Of a DNA stretch of 27,170 nt, positions 14,214-22,027 are shown piece by piece; positions within the stretch are counted from its first letter, which is position 1, and each line of letters starts with the position of its first letter. The notes beneath the pieces are model-generated. The model was not told the DNA's origin. It ran no database searches and was given only the letters and a program-made list of their open reading frames with translations. A program made the translations under genes and the position numbers. The stretch is from an uncultured Prevotella sp. (GTDB taxonomy: Bacteria; Bacteroidota; Bacteroidia; Bacteroidales; Bacteroidaceae): the NCBI GenBank assembly GCA_900544825.1, contig UQWP01000051.1, positions 1-27,170 of the forward strand, written 5' to 3'.

Positions 14214-15419
14214 ATGGAAATTATCAATAGAAAACAATATGTAGATCGAGTGTTGGGCTACTTAGGCAAAGGCTTGATTCTTGTCTTGACAGGTCAAAGG
14301 CGTGTGGGCAAGAGCTGTATCTTGCAGAGTGTAGCCAAGCAAATCACAGCTAAGGATGATTCTGCCAATGTGATTTATATCAATAAGGAGTATGCTGAGT
14401 TCAACAGTCTGAAGACAGATGAAGATCTGAACGAATATGTGGCGGCTCATTTGAAGAATCAGCGGCACAATTATCTTTTCGTAGATGAGGTGCAAGATAT
14501 CAATGGGTTTGAGAATGCTTTGCGCAATTTCCAAGCCAAGGACATGTGTGATATTGTGGTGACAGGCAGCAATGCCAAGATGTTATCAGGCGAGCTTGCT
14601 ACTTATCTCTCAGGTAGATATGTGGAGATTCATATTCAGAGTCTCATTTATTCGGAATTCCTGCTGTTCCATGGATTGCCTGATACGGATGATACCTTCT
14701 TGAAATATCTTACCTGGGGTGGCTTGCCTCAGTTGGCGCATATTGGGCTGGACAATCGTCAAATGTTGACAGACTATTTGGGGGATATCTATAATACGGT
14801 TATCATGAAAGATGTCATTAGCCGAGAGAGCATTCGCAACGTGCGATTCTTGACCGATCTGGTACGTTTTGTTGGTGATAATATTGGAAAGAATATTTCT
14901 GCCAACAGCATCAGGAAATTCATGCTTTCGCAGAATATCACGATCTCTCCAACATTGACATCCAATTATCTTTCCTATCTATGCAATGCCTATATCATAG
15001 ACCAAGTAAGACGTTTTGATGTTCGTGGCAAGCGAGTGTTTGAAACCAATGAAAAATACTATTTCGAGGATATTGGTCTTCGCAATGTGCTGGTGGGTTC
15101 CAATCTGCGAATGGACATCGAGAAATTGCTAGAAAATGTGGTTTACTTGCATTTGCGTAGCCAGGGATACCAAGTAACGGTAGGACAACTCCAGAATGGC
15201 GAAGTGGATTTCGTGGCAGAGCGTGGAGGAGACAGGGTTTATGTGCAAGTTACTTATCTGCTGGCTACCCAAGAGACGATGGATAGGGAATTTGGCAATC
15301 TCCGACGCATCAAGGATGATTATTCTAAAAAGGTAGTTTGCATGGATGCGCTAGCGGCAGAAGGCAATTATGAAGGGATAGAGTGCGTACATGTAAGGGA
15401 GTTCCTAAAGGGGCAATAG
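14214..15419 (+). CDS. AAA_14/DUF4143 P-loop ATPase
   Basis: This intact 401-residue member belongs to the same broad family as the genes at 124 and 1395, and is closest to the one at 124. Walker A is GQRRVGKS (27-34), Walker B YLFVDEVQ (87-94), and sensor 1 VVTGSN (115-120). The family motif YLTWGGLPQ follows, then a helical DUF4143 section and YYFEDIGLRN. The nuclease-like end GEVDFVAERGG...VYVQVTYLL (329-350) has Q-x-T where active PD-(D/E)XK enzymes have E-x-K, so cleavage activity is doubtful. No Shine-Dalgarno is visible; the ATG at 14214 is the first residue of the family N-terminus (INRKQYV). Three 20-bp sites overlap its promoter, suggesting autoregulation. It is convergent with the Fic gene. 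The function of the family is unknown. Confidence 0.9.
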   Translation: MEIINRKQYVDRVLGYLGKGLILVLTGQRRVGKSCILQSVAKQITAKDDSANVIYINKEYAEFNSLKTDEDLNEYVAAHLKNQRHNYLFVDEVQDINGFENALRNFQAKDMCDIVVTGSNAKMLSGELATYLSGRYVEIHIQSLIYSEFLLFHGLPDTDDTFLKYLTWGGLPQLAHIGLDNRQMLTDYLGDIYNTVIMKDVISRESIRNVRFLTDLVRFVGDNIGKNISANSIRKFMLSQNITISPTLTSNYLSYLCNAYIIDQVRRFDVRGKRVFETNEKYYFEDIGLRNVLVGSNLRMDIEKLLENVVYLHLRSQGYQVTVGQLQNGEVDFVAERGGDRVYVQVTYLLATQETMDREFGNLRRIKDDYSKKVVCMDALAAEGNYEGIECVHVREFLKGQ

Positions 15420-15453
15420 CTCTGTTTCTGAGTGATGATTTTATATTATAAAA

Positions 15454-15483
15454 GTGTGTAATGTTGGTTCTTTCATTACACAC
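15454..15483. terminator. Bidirectional terminator between ATPase and fic
   Basis: GTGTGTAATG (15454-15463) pairs perfectly with CATTACACAC (15474-15483) around a 10-base loop. The right arm overlaps the Fic stop codon. Confidence 0.7.
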
Positions 15484-16636
15484 ATTTATTATTTTCTTTC
15501 CATACTTTAGCCTGTGGAGTCAGCCTATACTGTTGGCGAGGATGCTTTGGCGTATCGGGATATTTACGCTCGATGGCATTCTCGGAAAGGGCTACGTTTA
15601 AGTATAGCTTGCTAAAACTCTTTCTGTCTTTCAATCCGAGTGATTTCATGATTTCCGCAGATGACATGTATGTATCATCCATACATTTGACAAGAGTCTC
15701 CACATGTTGACTGAACTTGTGGGGTGCTTGTGGGGTGTTTGAGGATAGCTTGTGGGGTACTTGTGGGGTACCTATTCTTGGCTGCTCTTTCCAATCATCA
15801 GTCGGCTGAATATGCAAGTATCTGTTTTTGAGCACCCAGCTATCTTTTAGGAGTAAGTTCCTGAAGAAACGAACCAGATAGATAGGAGAGTAATCTATGC
15901 CTTTCTGAATGTTGCGATAGTTGGCACGCACCAGGGCATTACGGAAATACCAGGAATGCTTGGCAAACATTTCGTTGTTCACTTCATAGCCTAACGAACG
16001 GAGATATTGGATGGTGAAAATCGCCGTTGTTCGGGTGTTGCCCTCTCTGAAAGCGTGGATTTGCCAGATGCCTGAAATGAATTTGGCAATATGCTCAATC
16101 TTCTCATCATCCGTTAGACCTTTATATGAGAAGTTCTTCTCCTGCTCAATATCCCAATCCAAGGCTCTTCGCAAGTCTTCCCAATTCAGGTAGTTTACGG
16201 AATCTCCTTCGAGCACCCATTCTTTCTTGGAAATATCATACTGGCGGATTTCTCCTGCGTGCTTGAATACTCCCTCGAATATTCTTCGATGCAGGGAAAC
16301 ATATCCGTTGGTATTGAAGGCAAAGGTTTTGCTGGCGAGAATCTTCGCGATGTTGGCTGAAACCTTATCTGCTTCTTCCTCGTCTTCATCCTTAGGTGTA
16401 CGGACCGTCTTGCTCTGATAGTAAGAATCAATCAGTTTTCTGGTTTCATCCAGAGATATTTCCCCTTCGATATTTCGTTTAGCCACATCTATGAGATACG
16501 CCGACGGTTGCAGCCCATCTACAGCCTGCAATCCGATAGCCGTCTTCCAGTTCTCGACCCTTTCCTTCTGCGAAGGTTCTCCTTGTCGGAGATACTCATC
16601 GAAGGATGCGAACTCGTTGATATTATCTTTATTCAT
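15476..16636 (-). CDS. Fic-domain protein with N-terminal VbhA-like domain and C-terminal winged helix
   Basis: This 386-residue protein likely transfers AMP or a related group from a nucleotide to a target protein. The Fic core is at about 110-265. The active loop HAFREGNTR (194-202) keeps His194, Phe196, Glu198, Gly199, Asn200 and Arg202; Pro and Gly/Lys of the canonical HPFxxGNGR are replaced by Ala and Thr. The N-terminal segment (30-72, KTAIGLQAVDGLQPS, NIEGEIS) resembles the VbhA antitoxin fold fused in cis. The inhibitory [S/T]xxxE[G/N] position reads LQAVDG, so Ser/Thr is Leu and Glu is Asp. A Pro-rich hinge with two 11-residue repeats (290-310) leads to a winged-helix-like end (315-375). 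Its promoter is shared in sequence with the next gene upstream. Targets are unknown. Confidence 0.9.
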   Translation of the reverse strand: MNKDNINEFASFDEYLRQGEPSQKERVENWKTAIGLQAVDGLQPSAYLIDVAKRNIEGEISLDETRKLIDSYYQSKTVRTPKDEDEEEADKVSANIAKILASKTFAFNTNGYVSLHRRIFEGVFKHAGEIRQYDISKKEWVLEGDSVNYLNWEDLRRALDWDIEQEKNFSYKGLTDDEKIEHIAKFISGIWQIHAFREGNTRTTAIFTIQYLRSLGYEVNNEMFAKHSWYFRNALVRANYRNIQKGIDYSPIYLVRFFRNLLLKDSWVLKNRYLHIQPTDDWKEQPRIGTPQVPHKLSSNTPQAPHKFSQHVETLVKCMDDTYMSSAEIMKSLGLKDRKSFSKLYLNVALSENAIERKYPDTPKHPRQQYRLTPQAKVWKENNKCV

Positions 16637-16659
16637 AGATGTAATACTTGAAATTTAAC

Positions 16660-16694
16660 TTTGCAAAGTTACGACTATTTCCCGAGATTACCAA
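16660..16694 (-). promoter_or_regulatory. fic promoter, 26-bp identical to the kinase-like gene promoter
   Basis: On the minus strand the -33 candidate TTGG (16691-16694) is followed after 19 bases by TAACTTTG (16664-16671). Bases 16660-16685 are identical to 17447-17472. Transcription would start near 16658, with a ~22-base leader before the ATG at 16636. Confidence 0.7.
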
Positions 16695-16734
16695 TGATTT
16701 AGGGTAAAATATTAAAGAATTATACTTTTCATCA

Positions 16735-17418
16735 TTAAGTTTTTGAGTAATTCGGCGAATACTTTTTGTAAGTATCCAACCCGTTATTATCTGATAGGAA
16801 GATGATGGTGTCTATGAAATAGTAGTTGCCGTCATCTCCAACCAATACATTATTAGGCACGGCATCGAAGATGTCGTGAATGCCATTGGTGAAATATTCT
16901 CCATTGTCTTCTGCGTGAAAACCGATGCGCTCAAACTCAGCCTTGATTTCTTCGGGAGTAGCTTCCCTCGCATTTACAACAAGCTGTTGGCGAAGGACAG
17001 CACATACTTTACCGTCTCGATTCTGTGAGAAACCGATGAAATCGTAGGCGCAATCTGGAAAGTATTGGTTATGGGCAGGAATGCGTTCAAAGAATGGAGT
17101 AAGGTTGTCGTCTGAATAACGGAAGTCGTTAAGTTTATAGACGTGTATTCCATCATAGGCCATATAAACCTCGTTCTCTGAACCTCGGTCAGAGAACACA
17201 CCTAATGATTCCGGATTCTCAATCCAGCAATCATTCTCCTTAGCCCAGTCTTTTAACCTTGCAATTTGGACTCCCTTGCAAGCCGTTGTTCCCGCAAGCG
17301 CTTGAATTGAGCTAAGCACTCCTCCAGCGAAAGCGGATGCTCTCGCCAATAAGCCATTGAAGCCATCTTCTGGGCATTGACTTTCTTGTGATAATCGTTC
17401 AGTTGTATCTCCATCCAT
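16735..17418 (-). CDS. Small kinase-like protein (polyvalent-protein kinase family)
   Basis: This 227-residue protein resembles the Ser/Thr/Tyr kinase-like domain known from polyvalent proteins of conjugative elements and phages; I recognise it by motifs only. A GSENEVYMAYDG strand-loop-strand (79-90) leads to VYKLND with Lys95 as candidate ATP-binding lysine. AHNQYFPDCAYDFIGF (115-130) and VLRQQLV (141-147) would be the hinge region. The catalytic-loop equivalent is DIFDAVPNNVL (182-192, Asp186 and Asn189/190) and the metal-binding FIDTI (201-205) replaces DFG. The first 70 residues carry a small Ala/Gly-rich stretch of unknown role and LKDWAKEND. It is a stand-alone domain rather than part of a giant protein. 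It has its own promoter, matching that of fic, and the two genes may be co-expressed. Confidence 0.75.
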   Translation of the reverse strand: MDGDTTERLSQESQCPEDGFNGLLARASAFAGGVLSSIQALAGTTACKGVQIARLKDWAKENDCWIENPESLGVFSDRGSENEVYMAYDGIHVYKLNDFRYSDDNLTPFFERIPAHNQYFPDCAYDFIGFSQNRDGKVCAVLRQQLVVNAREATPEEIKAEFERIGFHAEDNGEYFTNGIHDIFDAVPNNVLVGDDGNYYFIDTIIFLSDNNGLDTYKKYSPNYSKT

Positions 17419-17446
17419 TTATGTATTATATTGTTAGAATATTACG

Positions 17447-17481
17447 TTTGCAAAGTTACGACTATTTCCCGAATTTTCCAA
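17447..17481 (-). promoter_or_regulatory. Promoter of the kinase-like gene
   Basis: On the minus strand -33 TTGG (17478-17481) and -7 TAACTTTG (17451-17458) are 19 bases apart. The 17447-17472 segment is identical to the fic promoter. The -33 box lies within the last codons of the upstream pseudogene. Confidence 0.7.
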
Positions 17482-18016
17482 GGCTTCGCTTGATTTTCTT
17501 CATAATTTGTCTTTTTGCCGATAACATTCCTGGGGATAGAACCTCCTGCTCCAGCATATCCAATGCCATTCTTAACTCTTCGAGGAGTTCGGGATAGTAC
17601 TTCATCTGCTCGTAGGCGAGCTTCATGCAGTAGCAGCGGATGGCGTAGGGCTGGGAACAGGCAGTAATCTTGGCAATGCAGAAATCGATGAAATCGGAAC
17701 GGAGTGATTCTTTCTCGAATGGCTGACGGAGAAGAAGATTGAGCATCAGGCGGCGCTTGGTCTCATTCTTCTCTACGAGAATCCTATCTATCAGTTCATC
17801 ATGCTTCTGAAAGAGTCACGGGTTGTTGGCTTCATCGAAATGGCTTAATGCCCAAAGCGCATTGAACGATATCCGGTCGTTTTCATCAAAGGTGAGTTGG
17901 TAAAGCTCTTCCTTTAAACAATTATTCTCTTTGCCTTGCGTCTGAAGGCAAAGAGAATAAATATCGTTTACACTTAATCTGTTTATGAGTTGATTCCTCA
18001 TCATTTCAGCTTTCAT
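17462..18016 (-). pseudogene. Small helical protein interrupted by an in-frame TGA
   Basis: The reading frame would encode about 184 residues from the ATG at 18016, but codon 67 is TGA (17816-17818). The frame stays the same on both sides: ...HFDEANNP, stop, LFQKHDELIDRILVEKNETKRR and on to KFGK. A single-base change, for example TGG to TGA, explains it. The product looks all-helical with HEAT-like pairs (ENDRISFNALWALSHFD, QPYAIRCYCMKLAYEQM). I do not recognise a family. An alternative in-frame ATG at 18055 overlaps the flippase by 23 bases; 18016 lies 17 bases after its stop. It appears to be the last gene of the SpmAB-flippase operon. A sequencing error or a truncated but functional N-terminal piece remains possible. 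Confidence 0.75.
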
Positions 18017-18032
18017 AACTTCATAAGATGCT

Positions 18033-19496
18033 TTACTTTCTAAAGTACTTTCCAACCACCGGCAGACTCTTCAATGGAAAATCCTTCTTCACGAGATAGG
18101 CGGTGAAGATGAGGATGAGTACCGTATTGATGAGGCAAGCGATGGCGGTAGAGAAGTATCTGTTAGCCTCGGTCATTCCTGCAAAAAGAATGAGCGAGAG
18201 AACCACATAAATCATAATCTCCTTCACAGGATAGTTGATAGGATACTTCTTCTGCCCCACGAAGTAGGAGAGAATCATAGCTGTTCCATATCCAGCGAAA
18301 CCAGCCCAGGCACAGGCGATGTAACCATAGATAGGTACGAAGATAACGTTGATGGCTATCAATACCGCACAACCGATGCCCGAGAAGTAAGCACCCCAGA
18401 TGGTCTTGTCGATGAGCTTGTACCAGAAACTGAGGTTGAAGTAAACTCCCATCATGATTTCGGCAGCCATTACGATAGGCACTACCTTCAAACCATCCCA
18501 GTAGTCGCGACCGATGATGTGGCGAAGCAAATCCAAATATCCTACTACCACAAGGAAAGCCAGGAGGGTGAAGATAACGAAATACTTCATTGCCGAAGCA
18601 TACATCTTTTTATTGTCTTTCTCTTTGGCGTTGCCAAACACGAAAGGTTCGTAGGCAAAGCGGAAAGCCTGGGTAATCATTGCCATGATCATCGCAATCT
18701 TCGATGCGGCACCATAGATACCGAGCTGCGTGTGAGCATCGCCCTTCTCATAGATGTAAGGGAAGAGAATCTTATCGGCAGTCTGGTTCAATATACCTGC
18801 AATACCAAGCACGAGGATTGGCCAGCTGTAGCTAAGCATCTTCTTGATGAGCACCTTGGTTTCTGCCCAGGAAGCGTAAGGACCGGAGAAACCTTCCTTC
18901 AGTTCCTTAAAGAAGAAGATGGTCATGGTAGAGGTGCAGATGATATTGATGTAAAAAGCATACTCTACGTCGCTTCCGCCCATAAAACCGAAGTAGGCGA
19001 TATTCATTGTCATGTTGCCGATAATGAAAAGCATCTTCAAGGCCGCAAACTTCAGCGGGCGCTTCTTGTATCTGAGGTAAGCGAATGGGATGCACTGGAA
19101 AGCATCAATAGCCACGGTTACGAACATCGTCCAGACGTAAGCCGGATGGTCGGCGTAGCCCATCGCATCGCTCAAAGGCGAGATGAAGAGGAATACCAGG
19201 GCGATGAAGAGCAGGGAGGTGAAGCCCACCATGCTCAATACCGTGGTATAAACTTTATGAGCATCTTCTCCCTCCTTATTGACGAAACGGAAGAAGGTGG
19301 TCTCCATTCCGTAGGTCAGGATAACGAGAAGTAACGCCGTATAGGCGTACATGTTGGTGATGACACCATAACCACCACTGGCGGCGCTGATCTTAGCCGT
19401 ATAGAGTGGTACAAGCAGATAGTTCAGGAATCTGCCGATGATACTGCTCAAACCATAGATGGCGGTATCCTTTGCGAGTGATTTTAAACTTGCCAT
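18033..19496 (-). CDS. MOP-superfamily polysaccharide/lipid-linked sugar flippase
   Basis: This 487-residue inner-membrane protein has about 14 hydrophobic segments along its whole length. It starts SLAKDTAIYGLSSIIGRFLNYLLVPLYT, typical of Wzx-type oligosaccharide exporters that flip undecaprenyl-linked glycans. No glycosyltransferase or capsule gene is near, so the substrate (capsule, O-antigen or lipid II-like) cannot be named. The C-terminus KSLPVVGKYFRK is basic and cytoplasmic. It begins 15 bases after the SpmAB-like gene, in apparent operon with it, and is followed by the broken small protein. No own promoter box is seen in the 15-base gap. Confidence 0.88.
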   Translation of the reverse strand: MASLKSLAKDTAIYGLSSIIGRFLNYLLVPLYTAKISAASGGYGVITNMYAYTALLLVILTYGMETTFFRFVNKEGEDAHKVYTTVLSMVGFTSLLFIALVFLFISPLSDAMGYADHPAYVWTMFVTVAIDAFQCIPFAYLRYKKRPLKFAALKMLFIIGNMTMNIAYFGFMGGSDVEYAFYINIICTSTMTIFFFKELKEGFSGPYASWAETKVLIKKMLSYSWPILVLGIAGILNQTADKILFPYIYEKGDAHTQLGIYGAASKIAMIMAMITQAFRFAYEPFVFGNAKEKDNKKMYASAMKYFVIFTLLAFLVVVGYLDLLRHIIGRDYWDGLKVVPIVMAAEIMMGVYFNLSFWYKLIDKTIWGAYFSGIGCAVLIAINVIFVPIYGYIACAWAGFAGYGTAMILSYFVGQKKYPINYPVKEIMIYVVLSLILFAGMTEANRYFSTAIACLINTVLILIFTAYLVKKDFPLKSLPVVGKYFRK

Positions 19497-19511
19497 TATT
19501 TTTGATGTTAA

Positions 19512-20741
19512 TTATCCGAAGAAAAGATATGCAACAGCGATTGCTGCGATGACTCCTGCCAAATCGGCGAGCAAGCCGCAAGCCACGGCGTGGCGGGTAT
19601 TCCTGATGCTTACACTACCGAAATATACTGCCAAGATATAGAAGGTGGTGTCGGTGGAACCCTGGAAGATGCAGCTCAATCTGCCCACAAACGAATCAGG
19701 ACCATAGTTCTTCATCGCCTCCAGCATCATGCCTCGTGCGCCACTTCCCGACAGCGGTTTCATGATGGCGGTAGGCAGGGCGCCTACGAAATCAGCGTTC
19801 AAGCCGCATTGTTCTACCGACCACGAAATGCCTTGAATCACCATGTCCATCGCTCCCGAAGCACGGAACACGCCGATGCCCACGAGAATCGCTACGAGAT
19901 AAGGGATAATCTTCACCGCAGTGGTAAAACCTTCCTTTGCTCCCTCGATAAATGCATCATATACATTCACCTTCTTCCAGAATCCAGCCAGGATGAAGCA
20001 GAGGATGATGCCCAGGAGAATCATATTTGAAGCCACGGTGGTAACCGTGTTCATCGTATCCTTATCCATCTGTCCGAATCCCCAGATGATGATGCCAACG
20101 AAGGCGCACATTCCCAACAGAGTGGCGAGCAGTACCGGCTGAAGGATATTGATGCGTTGCCAGAGCGAAGTGATGATGATTCCGGCAAGCGTAGCCACGA
20201 GCGTAGCCATCAGGATAGGGATGAAGACATCCGTAGGTTGTGCTGCACCATAGGAGGCACGGAAGGCGAGGATGGTGGTAGGGATGATGGTGAGTCCTGA
20301 GGTGTTCAGAACCAGGAACATAATCATCGGGTTCGTCGCCGTATCCTTCTTCGTGTTGAGCTCCTGCATCTGCTGCATTGCCTTCAATCCGGTAGGTGTT
20401 GCCGCATTATCGAGTCCCAGCATATTCGAAGCGATATTCATGAAGATGCTTCCCATCACCGGATGGTTCTTCGGAATATCAGGGAAGAGACGGGTGAAGA
20501 CAGGGCTGAGCGCTCTTGCCAACACATTCACTACTCCCGCCTTCTCTCCAATCTTCATGATGCCAAGCCAGAGGGCGAGCACGCCCGTCAGCCCGAGAGA
20601 AATCTCGAAGGCATTCTTGGATGAGTCGAAGGTGGAATCTACAATCTTCTGGAAGATAGTCGTATCTCCCATTGCCAATCCGATGAGTGCGAAGATGAAC
20701 GCAATCACGAAAAATGCTATCCAAATGTAATTTAAAACCAT
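19512..20741 (-). CDS. SpmA-SpmB-type fused membrane protein (nucleoside recognition/Gate domains)
   Basis: This protein of about 409 residues joins two Gate-domain halves corresponding to spore maturation proteins A and B, a fusion usual in Bacteroidota, which do not sporulate. Each half has several membrane segments. The first carries NHPVMGSIFMNIASNMLGLDNAATPTGLKAM, the conserved SpmA stretch. The second carries GFTTAVKIIPYLVAILVGIGVFRASGAM and MKPLSGSGARGMMLE, the conserved SpmB stretch. A transport role is presumed, with substrate unknown. The start at 20741 (MVLNYIWIAFF) matches the family start I recall. An ATG at 20783 would add 14 polar residues and is directly preceded by AAGGA, so it cannot be excluded. 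A 9-bp tandem duplication TCAGATTAT lies just before the chosen start. It is the first gene of the operon. Confidence 0.88.
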   Translation of the reverse strand: MVLNYIWIAFFVIAFIFALIGLAMGDTTIFQKIVDSTFDSSKNAFEISLGLTGVLALWLGIMKIGEKAGVVNVLARALSPVFTRLFPDIPKNHPVMGSIFMNIASNMLGLDNAATPTGLKAMQQMQELNTKKDTATNPMIMFLVLNTSGLTIIPTTILAFRASYGAAQPTDVFIPILMATLVATLAGIIITSLWQRINILQPVLLATLLGMCAFVGIIIWGFGQMDKDTMNTVTTVASNMILLGIILCFILAGFWKKVNVYDAFIEGAKEGFTTAVKIIPYLVAILVGIGVFRASGAMDMVIQGISWSVEQCGLNADFVGALPTAIMKPLSGSGARGMMLEAMKNYGPDSFVGRLSCIFQGSTDTTFYILAVYFGSVSIRNTRHAVACGLLADLAGVIAAIAVAYLFFG

Positions 20742-20819
20742 ATAATCTGAATAATCTGATGCTGCGACCAGAGAATCGCACATTCCTTATTAATTAATGT
20801 ATTGTTTCTAAAACGGCTG

Positions 20820-20827
20820 CAAAATTA
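20820..20827 (-). promoter_or_regulatory. Promoter -7 box for the SpmAB-flippase operon
   Basis: The minus strand reads TAATTTTG (TAnnTTTG), 37 bases before the ATG at 20783 and 79 before the one at 20741. Confidence 0.6.
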
Positions 20828-20901
20828 CAATAATTTTCTTGTTTAGCGATGCTTTTATACTTTTTTAATCTCCCTTTTTATCCGCTTTCAGAAAATGGCA
20901 T

Positions 20902-20909
20902 TATCTTTG
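20902..20909 (+). promoter_or_regulatory. Promoter -7 box for the CDF transporter
   Basis: TATCTTTG (TAnnTTTG) lies 86 bases before the ATG at 20995 and is divergent from the operon promoter at 20820. Confidence 0.65.
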
Positions 20910-20994
20910 CGGCTCAAATTCTAAAAAACAGTAAGATAGATTTATACAAAAACATGATAAGAGGAAGCAAAGGACTTCTGTTATATTTTATAGT

Positions 20995-21978
20995 ATGGAC
21001 AAGAATGAGAGAAAAAATAGCGAGCAAGAGATGTCCGTAGAAGCGAATAAGAATCATTCCGCTGATGCGGATAGAGTGAAGGAAGTATATAAGGTGACGA
21101 TAGCGGGAAGCATCATCAATGTGGTGCTGCTCGTACTGAAGTTTGCTGCAGGTATCCTCGGACATTCGGCAGCTATGATAGCGGATGCCATCCACTCGCT
21201 CACCGATTTCGCCACAGATGTGGTGGTATTGGTATTCGTTAAACTGGGCAATAAGCCGATGGATAAGGACCATGATTATGGTCATGGCAAATACGAGACG
21301 CTTGCCACAGCCATCATCGGCATTTCGCTCTTCGTGGTGGGTGTGATGATCTGCTATTCGGGCGTTACCAAGACCTATCGTGCCATCTGCGGCGAAACAT
21401 TGCAGCAGCCGGGCATTGTTGCCTTGCTGGCAGCCATCCTGAGCATCGTGATGAAGGAGTGGGCTTATCAGTTTACGGTAAAAGCCGGTAAGAAATATCA
21501 TTCTGAGGCTGTGGTGGCGAATGCCTGGCATCATCGCAGCGATGCTTTATCGAGTATCGGAACGATGTTCGGTATTGGTGGCGCCATCATCCTGGGAGAA
21601 AAATGGGCGGTGCTCGATCCGCTGGCTGCCATTGTTGTAAGTATCTTCATCATCAAGGCAGCCTGGGGACTGGTGATGCAGTCTGTGAAAGAACTGACGG
21701 ATGCCAGTCTTCCTGAAACAGAGGAAGATGAAATCCTGAAGATTGCAAACGGAGAGCAGGGAGTAGGAGAGATTCATAACCTGCGTACCCGTCGCATCGG
21801 AAACAAGATAGCGATAGAAATGCACGTCCGTATGCCGGGTTCTCTTTCGCTTTATGAGGCACATGAGCATGCTACTCATATTGAAACGAAACTGAAGCAG
21901 CACTTCGGCGCAGATACCCATGTGGGAATCCATCTCGAACCGATTAAAGTGAACGGAAAATATCAGAAACCGGAATAA
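20995..21978 (+). CDS. Cation diffusion facilitator (CDF), probably zinc efflux
   Basis: This 327-residue inner-membrane divalent cation/proton antiporter has about six membrane segments (residues 34-225) and a C-terminal cytoplasmic ferredoxin-like domain (about 230-320, GVGEIHNLRTRRIGNKIAIEMHV). The metal site in TM2 is ADAIHSLTD with His67 and Asp71. In TM5 it is WHHRSDALSS with His179 and Asp183. HxxxD in both helices is the pattern of zinc/cadmium transporters such as ZitB, whereas iron/manganese types often have DxxxD in TM2. The DYGHGKYE motif after TM2 is also conserved. The polar 30-residue N-terminus is longer than usual. It is a single gene with a strong terminator at 21983. Confidence 0.93.
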   Translation: MDKNERKNSEQEMSVEANKNHSADADRVKEVYKVTIAGSIINVVLLVLKFAAGILGHSAAMIADAIHSLTDFATDVVVLVFVKLGNKPMDKDHDYGHGKYETLATAIIGISLFVVGVMICYSGVTKTYRAICGETLQQPGIVALLAAILSIVMKEWAYQFTVKAGKKYHSEAVVANAWHHRSDALSSIGTMFGIGGAIILGEKWAVLDPLAAIVVSIFIIKAAWGLVMQSVKELTDASLPETEEDEILKIANGEQGVGEIHNLRTRRIGNKIAIEMHVRMPGSLSLYEAHEHATHIETKLKQHFGADTHVGIHLEPIKVNGKYQKPE

Positions 21979-21982
21979 AAGA

Positions 21983-22019
21983 AAAAAGTCTTCAAGCCAA
22001 AATTGCTTGAAGACTTTTT
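21983..22019. terminator. Bidirectional terminator between CDF and TonB receptor
   Basis: A perfect 15-bp stem pairs AAAAAGTCTTCAAGC (21983-21997) with GCTTGAAGACTTTTT (22005-22019) around a 7-base loop. A/T runs on both ends fit termination in both directions. Confidence 0.9.
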
Positions 22020-22027
22020 GTTTTATA

